Source: JABMQW01 sp964439935
Lineage (GTDB): Bacteria; Fidelibacterota; Marinisomatia; Marinisomatales; TCS56
DNA: 64,000 nucleotides
Assembly: GCA_964439935.1 (NCBI GenBank)
Contig: CAYTPW010000001.1
Span: 1-64,000, forward strand
Direction: 5' to 3'
Part shown: piece by piece, positions 45,543-54,221 of the stretch
How positions within the stretch are numbered: the first letter of the stretch is position 1
Layout: each line of letters starts with the position of its first letter
Translations under genes and position numbers: made by a program
Notes under the pieces: model-generated
What the model was told of the DNA's origin: nothing
The model's database searches: none
Seen by the model: only the letters and a program-made list of their open reading frames with translations

Positions 45543-45749
45543 AATCCTTATAAACCTTGATGTGGGGAAGGTTACCTGGTCTGCTCTTCTTGTACGACAA
45601 GAAACCACGACAGAACTAGACAAATTCATAGCAAAATTAGTGCACACTTACGGCCTTAGATCGTCGAGAACGCAGTGTCCTTTTAAGCCATTGGTCACAG
45701 TTAGAGTCGCGCGGAATCAGCAAATAGTGATTTGTAGCTAAACTGTGGG

Positions 45750-45994
45750 TCCACCAGTCTACACCTTCTAGGCTACGAACTGGTAAACTCGACGATAATC
45801 CCACTTTCTCCACCTACGCTGAAGCTCCGGCGGATGGGAAATTGGGATTTTTCTTATAGGGGTCGAGTGGTATAGAGTGGTACTGAGTAATATGGAGAAT
45901 ACGTACTATTTACATACGGATTTTTGGGTGTATTAAATTGTCTAGTCCATTTTGATTATGGAAATGGTGTGTCAAAAGCGGCGGTTTATGTGAC
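45750..45994 (+). repeat. OIR repeat copy 18 (head subtype with filler)
   Basis: The opening tgtgggtccaccagtc and ctacgaactggtaaactcga match the filler of copy 7. Then come a ccgccgga hairpin remnant, the head gtcgagtggtatagagtggt / actgagtaatatggagaata, the segment tttttgggtgtattaaattg shared with copy 19, and the core cattttgattatggaaatgg. The rest of gap 45543-46179 is AT-rich with no gene. Confidence 0.8.
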
Positions 45995-46179
45995 AACATC
46001 GTATGCCAATCAACGGGTGCTGGTCATTAATTTAAATAGATTACAATAATATATTATGAACTACGGATGAGGAACAATATCAATCTTTGGTAGCCGTAAA
46101 TACTGTGTTTCAAATACTAGTTTAGTTTTAGTGGATTACATTGAAAAGGCCGGATTAAAGTAAATTAGGAGGAATTGAA

Positions 46180-46245
46180 ATGTTAAATCTTATCGCCGAT
46201 TTATCATACCCCTTCCAATGTGCTCTGTGTACTTTCGGTATGTGA
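46180..46245 (+). CDS. Possible 21-codon leader ORF with strong ribosome binding site
   Basis: An ideal site aggagg (46167-46172) lies 7 nt before the ATG. The encoded peptide is MLNLIADLSYPFQCALCTFG plus Met. Its stop (tga at 46243-46245) overlaps an in-frame GTG (46242) of the following barrel gene as GTGA. This suggests translational coupling, or else a frameshift that has separated the real start from the barrel gene. Confidence 0.45.
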   Translation: MLNLIADLSYPFQCALCTFGM

Positions 46246-46862
46246 TACCCCGTTCCGTAATAATCATTCATAAACCCTCCGACAGATTCACCCCATCGGT
46301 TCTGCTGGTGTTTCTGCTGGCTATTGTCTCGTATTTGCAGGCCAGCGATGATAAGCTGTCTCCTTTCAGCACTTCTGATGTTTCCATGGAGATCGGCCGT
46401 ATATCCAGTATAGGCGATCTCAACGAATTCTGGTCTGCAGGTTCCCCCGCCGGTCTGTCTATCGCCTTGCCCTTTTACTTCGGTATTGTAGAAGCAGGAA
46501 CCCAAATCATACGTTTTCACGCTCGGCATAATCAGGTCCCCGATTTTCAGACACAGTATTTCTTCATCGGCTGGGGTCTGCGGAAGTCATTGATCAGTAA
46601 TCTATCAGTGTTCGGTGGAGTGCGACTCGGTAACCAGCTTATGACCGTCGCCGGTATCCGCCGCCATGCTCGTTACGAAAGTGAGCTCGGCACTGAATCC
46701 TCCCTGGGACTAGGCATTAAGATATTCCCACACTGGACCGTTCACGTAACCGTTCGGCGCCAGCGAATTTATACACAGGTTCCACTCATCTTTGATTTCG
46801 GATCAATCTCGGTCTCCTATCGGTTGCCAACCCCTGACTGGCTGCGGGATTTCCTCGAATGA
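46218..46862 (+). CDS. Outer-membrane protein upstream of a TonB receptor
   Basis: A hydrophobic signal (PSVLLVFLLAIVSYLQA) lies about 27-43 residues in, so the first part is a long n-region or the true start is the GTG at 46242 that overlaps the leader stop. The mature part has barrel-like strands (LSIALPFYFGIVEAGTQIIR, QYFFIGWGLRKSLISNLSVF, GGVRLGNQLMTVAG, and FDFGSISVSYRLP). Its stop overlaps the start of the TonB receptor (ATGA), so the two are coupled. Both genes use visibly more C-ending codons than their neighbours. No family is recognised. Confidence 0.65.
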   Translation: MCSVYFRYVIPRSVIIIHKPSDRFTPSVLLVFLLAIVSYLQASDDKLSPFSTSDVSMEIGRISSIGDLNEFWSAGSPAGLSIALPFYFGIVEAGTQIIRFHARHNQVPDFQTQYFFIGWGLRKSLISNLSVFGGVRLGNQLMTVAGIRRHARYESELGTESSLGLGIKIFPHWTVHVTVRRQRIYTQVPLIFDFGSISVSYRLPTPDWLRDFLE

Positions 46863-48847
46863 TACACCGTCTGTACCCCTGGTTCATTCTGTTCACCATT
46901 ACTTTAACAATACCTGCCAATACTGGTGCTATTGTGCAGACCATCACTGCCAAAGATATGGCCGCTGCCGGTATCACCCAGGTTGCAGACATTTTCCGTC
47001 TGGCCGAAGGTTGGGAAGTCAACACCACCGATGGCTTCTCCTGGAATGTCGTTGGCCGAGGTCTGGGTACCTTTCAACAGCCATACTTGGACGTCTTCAT
47101 CGATAACCATAAGTTGGATGCCCGTTTATTCGACTCAGTAAACCTCAATCTTCTCGGTATAGCTCTGGTTCAGCTCGATTCCGTCCGTTTAGGAACCAGC
47201 CCGGCTTTGGTTCTTGGAGAAATAACGACAGGCGGCTATATACACTTTTTCACCTCTCGTCGGCAATCCGGATGGAACCTGGTCGGTAATATAAATATGG
47301 GTAATGAGACCGGCGACCCCGGCCCCTGGAGGTATACCAATCGTGCCACGCCTAACGTAGACAAAATCGGTCCCTCCTCCGAGATCATTCTGGCGCGTGG
47401 CAATTACAACGGACAGCAGGTTGGGACCTTCGTCATGCAGCAGTATCAATTTACCGATTATGCACTTGCTCCACGAACAAAAAAAATCGACATTAATTGG
47501 CCCTATCTTTTCTACGTGGCTCCATCTCTCACAATAGACCAACGCTTCTTCGGCGGCTGGCACCAGTTCAGGGCCGCTGTGGGCTCTGGGACCCGCCTCT
47601 ACCGCTGGTCCGAGCCCCTTGGGTTCGAGGCCCCCACAAACTTACTTACCGTCGATTTTGGAATCGGCGGGTACCTCCCTTGGTCAAGCCGGTCGGTGAT
47701 TCAATACCGCCTCAATTATGCCTCTCACGAGCTTACCGAAACGTCCATTACGATCCCTTTTGGCTACGATTGGCACCGACGCCACCTCTCAGGCAACCTG
47801 GAGTTGGCTAACGCGGGTGCAGGCCGTACTATTAAGTATGGCATCGGACTGGATACACATTCATTAGCCACCCAGGCCTCCCTATCAGCTTCTACCTACT
47901 CTGTCGCTAACGTCTACGCTTCCCTCTCACTGGTCCCCGACTCCCGCACCGGTTACCAGCTTGCCGCATCGGTTGCCCGTGCCGGGTCCCGGACGTTCTT
48001 GAAGGCAATTGCTTCTGTAGATCGCCAATTGTCTGGTAAGCACCATATCAGCCTGTCTACCGCATCGGTCCAACGTTTACCCTTAGCCGAAAACAGTAAC
48101 CTCGAGTGGCTCCGCCGTGGGTACGATCTCTACACCTGGGCCGATTTGGATAACCCCTGGTCTGCTGGTCAGACAGAGAAGACCATCCCCGAATTTGGTC
48201 CGGCCAACCAATTCTCATTGGATGCCAACTGGCGTTTTCCAACGAGCAACCAAACAAGGTTCCAGTTAGGTCTGGCCTACCGACGCGTCACAGATTTGAT
48301 CCTGGAACAGCGGCAGATCGCTTACGATTCCACCACTTATTTCTTTGCTGTAGCAAACGCCTTGACTCTCGATGAATCCTACCAGGTTTTAGGTGCCCAT
48401 GTCAGTTGCACAAACCGCCTCATGCCAGATCTCCACTGGTACGCCGAATATCGCTACTGGTCGGTTATCGCCTCTACGGATATTGCAGCCAATCAGTGGA
48501 AGAAAATCCCACTCCATAAACTCGCTGTTAGCCTTTTTTGGCAGACTGCTCCTACATTTTCGGTCTCGTTAGCAATGACATCCGTATCCCCGACTGCCTG
48601 GCCGGATTACACAAATATCAGCCTGGCCACCTATCCCTTTTCCAACTACCACTCAATTGCCTACCGGGATAGGGTTCAATCGTGGATCAATATCGATCTC
48701 CACCTGCGCAAACAGATGTGGGACCGTCGACTGGCAGCCAGCATACTCCTGAAAAACCTCCTCGATCAGCAGGTCCAGTACCACCCCATAGGTGCCATCT
48801 TTCGTCTGACTCTCTTCATTAAGCTGGAATTGTTGCTGGACCAATGA
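46859..48847 (+). CDS. TonB-dependent receptor-like outer-membrane protein
   Basis: The signal peptide is followed by a plug-like region: VQTITAKDMAAAGITQVADI, FRLAEGWEV, VVGRGLGTFQQPYLDVFIDN and LVQLDSVRLGTSPALVLGEI, typical of TonB receptor plugs. The remainder (about residues 130-662) is barrel, ending RLTLFIKLELLLDQ with poor terminal aromatic signature. At 662 aa it is short but in range for siderophore or cobalamin receptors. It begins within the stop codon of the upstream barrel gene. The substrate is unknown. The base composition looks more GC-rich than in nearby genes. Confidence 0.8.
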   Translation: MIHRLYPWFILFTITLTIPANTGAIVQTITAKDMAAAGITQVADIFRLAEGWEVNTTDGFSWNVVGRGLGTFQQPYLDVFIDNHKLDARLFDSVNLNLLGIALVQLDSVRLGTSPALVLGEITTGGYIHFFTSRRQSGWNLVGNINMGNETGDPGPWRYTNRATPNVDKIGPSSEIILARGNYNGQQVGTFVMQQYQFTDYALAPRTKKIDINWPYLFYVAPSLTIDQRFFGGWHQFRAAVGSGTRLYRWSEPLGFEAPTNLLTVDFGIGGYLPWSSRSVIQYRLNYASHELTETSITIPFGYDWHRRHLSGNLELANAGAGRTIKYGIGLDTHSLATQASLSASTYSVANVYASLSLVPDSRTGYQLAASVARAGSRTFLKAIASVDRQLSGKHHISLSTASVQRLPLAENSNLEWLRRGYDLYTWADLDNPWSAGQTEKTIPEFGPANQFSLDANWRFPTSNQTRFQLGLAYRRVTDLILEQRQIAYDSTTYFFAVANALTLDESYQVLGAHVSCTNRLMPDLHWYAEYRYWSVIASTDIAANQWKKIPLHKLAVSLFWQTAPTFSVSLAMTSVSPTAWPDYTNISLATYPFSNYHSIAYRDRVQSWINIDLHLRKQMWDRRLAASILLKNLLDQQVQYHPIGAIFRLTLFIKLELLLDQ

Positions 48848-49109
48848 GAAAACGTATTCAATAGCCGTGTGTGGGAGATTATTAGTATGTGCTAGGTAAT
48901 GGTATGGTGGTTGACATATGGATTGTAGTGCATGAACACTTCACTGACCGGCCCTCCAAAAGTTGTACCAATGCTTTAGTAAGTAACAGGTATATTGACC
49001 TGCTATAGGTCCAAATTCCCAAAAACATCGATATTGAAGCCCCGGAAATGGGATTTCTTTGAAATGGGCATTTTTTGGTCACTGACATCTCCCAAATCCA
49101 ATAAAAACA

Positions 49110-49420
49110 GTCCAAGCCTGAGTACTCATAATCCGCAGGTCGCAGATCCCGTCTTAGCGGGGAGCGGGATTCTCCCAACAAGTCGGGATTGTGGGCCCAC
49201 TCCTTGACAAATTCAGTTTCTTGAAGGAGAAATTGGATTTTTCCTTTACGGGTTCGAGTGGTATAGAGTGGTACTGAGTAGTATGGAGAATACGTACTAT
49301 TTACGTACGGATTTTTGGGTGTATTAAATTGTCTAGTCCATTTTGATCAGGGGAAGTGGTGTGTCAAAAACGACTAATCGAATTTGATATGGGACGGGTG
49401 TCTCAAAAACAGTGGTATTA
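49110..49420 (+). repeat. OIR repeat copy 19 (head subtype, two fused cores, tRNA-like fragment)
   Basis: It begins with gagtactcataatccgcagg (49121-49140), the tRNA-like piece also at 6174 and 13786, and the filler gcgggattctcccaacaagt then gattgtgggcccac. The head gagtggtatagagtggtact and the shared tttttgggtgtattaaattg follow. A first core (cattttgatcaggggaagtg) is followed at 49373 by a second partial core (ctaatcgaatttgatatggg) and tctcaaaaacagtgg. Gap 48848-49109 holds nothing else. Confidence 0.8.
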
Positions 49421-49501
49421 CATCAGACATACCCTAATACCAGGGTAGAGCTCAATCCAAGCATACAGGCATAATTGGTGTGGGCATATGTAAATTCTAC
49501 T

Positions 49502-49750
49502 ATGTATCAGCTAATCAATCTAGTCTTTCAAGTTTTGTACCTGTGCCTGATCGCAAGGGTAATACTATCCTGGATAGACCATAATCCCCATAACGAAATA
49601 ATCCAGTGGGTCTATAGGATATCAGACCCTTTGATCAGACCTTTCCAGCAGATTCTACCTCCAATGAGTATAGGGATTGATATTTCACCGATATTAGCAT
49701 TTATCGCTTTGGGATTTGTTAAACGAATCATCCTGTGGGCGATGTATTAA
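49502..49750 (+). CDS. YggT family membrane protein
   Basis: The 82-residue protein has two transmembrane helices and the YggT (PF02325) signature: VLYLCLIARVILSWI, then NEIIQWVYRISDPLIRPFQQ with the family's TEP/SDP-LL-P-type motif (SDPLIRPFQ) and a second helix (ILAFIALGFVKRIILWAMY). The family functions in membrane or osmotic homeostasis and is often near cell-division genes, which are absent here. An in-frame TTG at 49475 is an alternative start. Confidence 0.85.
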   Translation: MYQLINLVFQVLYLCLIARVILSWIDHNPHNEIIQWVYRISDPLIRPFQQILPPMSIGIDISPILAFIALGFVKRIILWAMY

Positions 49751-49940
49751 ATTTTGTTCCTATATTTTGTGATTCAGGATTTTTAATATTCAGATTCGAC
49801 AATATTTACCCTTGATGCTCTCCCTGCAAGTTGGATCTACTGAAACCTGGATTTTATATCTGATAACAATATGATTTGTAATACATAATTTCTAATCAGG
49901 TTTAAGAAGTTTAATTAATAGTAATTGAAGGAATTATCTA

Positions 49941-50285
49941 ATGGTTACATTTCTTCTAAATCATGCTCCTTATGGCACAGAAAAAACATATAACGCCCTT
50001 CGTCTGGCATTGGCTATAATCAAACAAAAAGAGCCCGTTCAAGTATTCATGATGGATGACGGAGTATTTGCTTCAGTCAAAGGCCAAATGACGCCGGATG
50101 GTTACTATAATTTAGAACGTATGATTTAAAGTTTAGTAAAACGAGGGTATGATGTTCATACATGAGGTACCTGTTTTGATGCCCGTGGGGTGTCGACTGA
50201 AATGCTTATCGAAGGTGTTAAGAGGAGTGGGATGAACACGATCGCAAATTGGGTTGTGGAAAGCGATAAAGTACTGGTATTCTAA
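49941..50285 (+). pseudogene. DsrE-like protein gene with TAA and TGA interruptions (candidate Sec site)
   Basis: The translation MVTFLLNHAPYGTEKTYNAL, FMMDDGVFASVKGQ, TPDGYYNLERMI then SLVKRGYDVHT, x, GTCFDARGVSTEMLIEGVKR and WVVESDKVLVF is a clear DsrE/DsrF-like protein (about 114 aa). Two stops interrupt one frame: TAA at 50127-50129, where Lys is expected, and TGA at 50163-50165, exactly at the first Cys of the conserved CGTC. Selenocysteine-containing DsrE-like proteins are known, and a 7-bp hairpin follows at 50178-50194 (gatgccc/gggtgtc, GTG loop). The TAA still breaks the gene unless it is a sequencing error. Otherwise this is a decayed gene. Confidence 0.75.
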
Positions 50286-50304
50286 CGATCGTGGATACTA
50301 TCCT

Positions 50305-50405
50305 CAATTCCATACCTTCTTGGCGCTCTGCAGTTCTCATTTTCCCAAAAACGCCTATTCGATTTTGGGAATGGGTAGTGTCAAAATCTGTTGTTTGTGG
50401 AACAG
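50305..50405 (+). repeat. OIR repeat copy 20 (part A)
   Basis: The copy reads caattccataccttcttggc, cattttcccaaaaacgccta, a shortened core (ttcgattttgggaatgggta) and gtcaaaatctgttgtttgtg. It lies between the DsrE-like gene and the LamG protein gene. Confidence 0.75.
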
Positions 50406-50572
50406 ATAAGCGATCAGATCATGAATCCACCTTAACAGTTTTCGACATATATTTTCTATATTGATTTTTGTCGAATTTTAGTATATACTAAATTATCCAG
50501 CTTATAATCAGCCTGAACAATCAGAGTTAGCAATTTAATCTAAAAATCCTAAATTACAGGGGGATCCAAACA

Positions 50573-52903
50573 CTGGAAACTGCTCAGCTAAAAAGCGCTC
50601 TAAATATTGCTATTACACTTATACTGATATGTCCTACCGTTTATGGGCAGAATGTGGTTTCCGGTAATATTATTACGCATTTGGATACTATTATCAATGC
50701 TATGCCTTCAGAAGCCGGGGAAAATGACTATGTTGCCCCTAATTCCTCAGCCAGAAGCACTTGGCGCACAGTTATCCAAAATATACTATCCGGAGATTAC
50801 AGTGCCGCCCACACTACTGCTGCAACAATTACCTATCAAGTTACCGAGTTTTCAGATACGACCACGACTCCGAACATTACCTATTATATATTAGAAAGAA
50901 CTTCAGAAGCCACTACTAACTATTGGGGAACTTTTATTTATAATCCATCTCCGCTCAGGCAAAAACTTTTCATTCAATGTCCTCATCCGCTTAATGATAC
51001 AAATACGGGCATGGAGGGAATACATATTTTCCGTTACTGTGGGGCACGGGCTTACTATACCAGTGGAACCGAGCGCTGCAACAGTTCTGTTTATTCCACT
51101 TGTGATGGTACCACGACTACCTGTTCGGACACTTCTGAAAGTTTCCGGGATTCGGATCAGGCGCATATAACGCAAGGAACATTGCACATCACAACGGAGG
51201 AATTGGAATCCGCAATTACAGATATGGTGGTTATCCAGCCGCACGGATTTTCTAAAGGTGATGGCGATCCGGATTTAATTTTGAGTAACGGAACCAACCA
51301 AACTCCTGACCCTGATTACCTGTCCTCTTTAAAAAATAATCTTACCATTTATGATAGCACCCTGACATTCAAAGTTGGTCATATTGATACAAGCTGGAGC
51401 AGATTACTCGGTACAACCAATATGCAGGGCCGGTATATTAATGGGATCACTTCACCCTGTAACACCAGCTCCTCAAGCACTACCGGCCGCTTTTTGCATG
51501 TGGAGCAGGCCTATAGCAAACTGCGCAATAATCTGACCAGTTGGAATAAAGTTGGGAACGCGATCGCCATGACAATTCCGCTGGATAATGTGCTAGCCAA
51601 TGACCAAATTTTAGAATTTGATGGGAGCGATGATTACATCATTAACGTAAATGATGCAGCTCTTCAAAAGCTCGATGGTGCAACCAATTACACCCTCGAA
51701 ACCTGGTTATTTATCTCAAATGAGAATGATATAGACGAGTATGATATAATCTTGATGCGCGAAAACGGTTTCCACCTGCGGCTAAAACTAAACTTAGTTG
51801 TGAGTTTTGGTGTTTTTCGGGGTGGTTCGACATGGAGCTATTACAGCTCGTCGGACAATGCGATCACAGTTGGTCAATGGAACCATATCGCAGTGATCCG
51901 TGATACCGGTCCGGATCCCATCACCTTTAAAATACTCGTAAATGGATCAGATGTTTCCAGTGCTACCTGGACGGGATACAGTATGCAATCCGGTGGTGGC
52001 GATCTCTATATCGGCCGTAGAGAAACCGCTATTAGACATTTAAAAGGTTATGTTGATGAAATTCGTTTAAAGAATAATGCCGAATATTCCAGTAATCTGC
52101 ATGCAACTGTCAATTCCGCTCCATATTCCTGGGACGGAAACACAGCTGCCCTTTTCCATTTTGATGAGGGTTCCGGCTCTTCAGTGACCAGTAATGTGAC
52201 CGGACACCGGGCTACATTAGGCACCAGCAGCACCGGAGACGCTGCTGAACCAATCTGGCGTTCCTATGATTATCTGCAGCAAGACTTGTCGCTGCCAGTT
52301 GAACTAATCCTATTTACTGCCCAACAAGAGGAGAATAGTGTTGTTCTTAAATGGGTAACGGAAAGTGAATTTGAGAATTTGGGATTCATCCTAGAAAGGA
52401 GAGTGGTAAAAATTGACAGTATAATCAGTGAATGGCAAGAAATTACAAGTTATATAACAAATAGAGAAATAACCGGTCAAGGAAGTGCAACTCACAGGAC
52501 TGATTATAGATTCGTTGACAACGTGGTTTCAGCTGGAGTGTCCTATGATTACCAGCTAGTGGATGTGAGCTATAATGGAGAAGTGACATATCACGGATTG
52601 GCATCCTTGACAGTAGAACCTTTCCCTGAAATTCCGGATGAGTTTACATTATATCAGAATTACCCAAATCCCTTTAATCCTAAAACAGTTATCAGTTTTA
52701 TATTACCAGAAAAACAGACCGTGACATTAGCGATATATAATCTTTTTGGCCAAGAAGTTGCAACGCCATTGAAAAAAGTACAATCTAACCCTGGATTGCA
52801 TCAACTTATCTTTGAATCTCGATCATTAAGTAGCGGTATTTACTTCTATCGGATAAATACCGATAAATGGAATGCAACCCGAAAAATGTTAGTAGTTAAA
52901 TAG
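50573..52903 (+). CDS. Secreted LamG-domain protein with C-terminal sorting domain
   Basis: The N-terminal 300 residues are of unknown type and Cys-containing. A LamG/concanavalin-like domain follows (LEFDGSDDYIINVNDAALQK, YTLETWLF, VGQWNHIAVIRDTG, GGDLYIGRRET, GYVDEIRLKNNAEY). Next comes LPVELILFTAQQ with TESEFENLGFILERR, as in the GLUG protein at 29608, and last the sorting domain (QNYPNPFNPKTVISFILPEK, then SSGIYFYRINT). The frame is open upstream of the first GTG (50654). Reading from a CTG at 50573, which has caggggg 9 nt upstream, yields a proper signal peptide (ALNIAITLILICPTVYGQ), so I choose that unusual start. Confidence 0.85.
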   Translation: METAQLKSALNIAITLILICPTVYGQNVVSGNIITHLDTIINAMPSEAGENDYVAPNSSARSTWRTVIQNILSGDYSAAHTTAATITYQVTEFSDTTTTPNITYYILERTSEATTNYWGTFIYNPSPLRQKLFIQCPHPLNDTNTGMEGIHIFRYCGARAYYTSGTERCNSSVYSTCDGTTTTCSDTSESFRDSDQAHITQGTLHITTEELESAITDMVVIQPHGFSKGDGDPDLILSNGTNQTPDPDYLSSLKNNLTIYDSTLTFKVGHIDTSWSRLLGTTNMQGRYINGITSPCNTSSSSTTGRFLHVEQAYSKLRNNLTSWNKVGNAIAMTIPLDNVLANDQILEFDGSDDYIINVNDAALQKLDGATNYTLETWLFISNENDIDEYDIILMRENGFHLRLKLNLVVSFGVFRGGSTWSYYSSSDNAITVGQWNHIAVIRDTGPDPITFKILVNGSDVSSATWTGYSMQSGGGDLYIGRRETAIRHLKGYVDEIRLKNNAEYSSNLHATVNSAPYSWDGNTAALFHFDEGSGSSVTSNVTGHRATLGTSSTGDAAEPIWRSYDYLQQDLSLPVELILFTAQQEENSVVLKWVTESEFENLGFILERRVVKIDSIISEWQEITSYITNREITGQGSATHRTDYRFVDNVVSAGVSYDYQLVDVSYNGEVTYHGLASLTVEPFPEIPDEFTLYQNYPNPFNPKTVISFILPEKQTVTLAIYNLFGQEVATPLKKVQSNPGLHQLIFESRSLSSGIYFYRINTDKWNATRKMLVVK

Positions 52904-52930
52904 GTGGAAAAATAAAAATTAATGATTGGT

Positions 52931-53170
52931 TCAAATTCCTGAAAACGCCTAATCGATTTTGGTCCGCCTTCGCATACGACTTGTCTTCCTAAGCACGGTT
53001 AGTGCGTAGGAATGACTTCGGCGGACCTGCCTGTGCGAAGCCGAAGTTTCGCTACGGCATAGGCAGGCGAGAAAGGCTGATTGATGTCAACTGCTATTGG
53101 CTGAAGATTAAGTCCTGGGTTGGTCCAAAATTCATTCCCTGATTCATGGGACTAAAAATGGTGGCTCACC
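52931..53170 (+). repeat. OIR repeat copy 21 (with hairpin insert)
   Basis: Part A is cut at gcctaatcgattttgg. The insert (52961 to about 53150) starts tccgccttcgcatacgactt, has the hairpin ttcctaagcac..gtgcgtaggaa, then ggaatgacttcggcgga, a second inverted segment, and tgtcaactgctattggctga. The part A tail aaaaatggtggctcacc follows. It parallels copy 13. The rest of gap 52904-53626 contains only copy 22. Confidence 0.75.
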
Positions 53171-53509
53171 ACAGGGAACGCTCTACCAAATCCAGTGGTT
53201 TTATTTCCATTGGCTCTGTACCTTCGAGATACAAATTCAAGTTCTTTTTGTACAATTAATATTGTACTACAGTAATTAGCGGATACTCTATTTCTTACTC
53301 AGAATTACTTGCAGCACGGTATGTAGTTTGGGCGATAATTATGACAAATCGCCTTTAAAATTATGCCAGTGTAAGTCTATTGATTCTTTCAGACTTTTCA
53401 GTCAAAAATCCCCGATATCATTCAGATTAAAAATATGGGAGTATATACCTTACATTTTGATATAAAATACAATTTCTAGAGTATCGTTTTATAACAGCGG
53501 CTGTTAATT

Positions 53510-53614
53510 CAAATCCATACCTGTTTATTACTTTCCAGCCTCTCATTCACCAATAATGTCTAATCATTTTTGACAATAAGATTCGTATTTCAAAACAGTA
53601 GTTTATAGAATAAA
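53510..53614 (+). repeat. OIR repeat copy 22 (degenerate part A)
   Basis: The copy reads aaatccatacctgtttatta, ctttccagcctctcattcac and a weak core (tctaatcatttttgacaata), then tcaaaacagtagtttataga. It sits just beyond the 3' end of the small minus-strand coiled-coil gene. Confidence 0.65.
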
Positions 53615-53626
53615 AACATGTGCGGT

Positions 53627-53782
53627 TCATTTTAATCGTTCAATAATAATCTTCTCAAGCCTATCCATCCGTTTTCCCATATCACTGACTTTTCGCTCCA
53701 TTTCCATACATCTCTTCCGATAATTTTGCGGAGGATGAGCTACTTTTTCTAATGCTATCAGTCTCTGTTCAATATTATTCAT
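53627..53782 (-). CDS. 51-residue coiled-coil protein, unknown
   Basis: The short frame reads MNNIEQRLIALEKVAHPPQN, then YRKRCMEMERKVSDMGKRMD and RLEKIIIERLK. Heptads of Leu, Ile and Met on both sides of a PP break suggest a small coiled coil. The ribosome binding site tgagg lies about 8 nt upstream on this strand. No family is recognised. It may be a small adaptor or an antitoxin-like protein, but nothing supports either. Confidence 0.5.
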   Translation of the reverse strand: MNNIEQRLIALEKVAHPPQNYRKRCMEMERKVSDMGKRMDRLEKIIIERLK

Positions 53783-53872
53783 ATTACAACCTCATTGAGC
53801 AATATTTTGGATTAATCTCAATCTTTAAAACTCTTCAATCACATAGTTAAAGTGCGCTTATAACACTTAGAG

Positions 53873-53940
53873 TTGAGGTTAATTTATCTGATTTATTAAT
53901 GTTGTACACAAGTTTTGGGCGTATTTCGAAGGTTGGGTGT
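53873..53940 (+). repeat. Second dispersed repeat family, copy 2
   Basis: It shares ttaatttatctgatttatta, gtacacaagttttggg and cgaaggttggg with 38549-38618. It lies directly before OIR copy 23. Confidence 0.6.
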
Positions 53941-53954
53941 CGATTGAATCCCGA

Positions 53955-54182
53955 TTTATACCATTTTGGTACTCGTTATCACCAAATTACCGAAAACATC
54001 TAATCCAACTTGATTAATAGAATGGTGTGTATAATACTGCGGTTTATGAGGCAATTAGAGGCCACCAAAATCATCTATGAAATATCAGATTAAACAGCTT
54101 AGAATCAAAAGTCAAAAATGAACTACAATCGAAATATCTCGCGGCCGTCCCAGGCCAATTGATGGGAGTAGGTCAGGTAACT
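53955..54182 (+). repeat. OIR repeat copy 23 (degenerate full length)
   Basis: Part A (53955-54055) has ttataccattttggtactcg, ttaccgaaaacatctaatcc and a weak core, then ctgcggtttatgaggc. Part B (54140-54182) retains cccaggccaattgatgggag and taggtca. It ends 39 nt before the start codon of the amidohydrolase gene. Confidence 0.7.
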
Positions 54183-54221
54183 AATTAACTGCAGACATAT
54201 CAGTCGGACAAAAAGAGGCTC

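Noticed and set aside
46155..46529. A 124-residue minus-strand ORF opposite the barrel gene
   Set aside because: It is antisense to a gene with a signal peptide and barrel pattern, and its composition looks like reverse translation.
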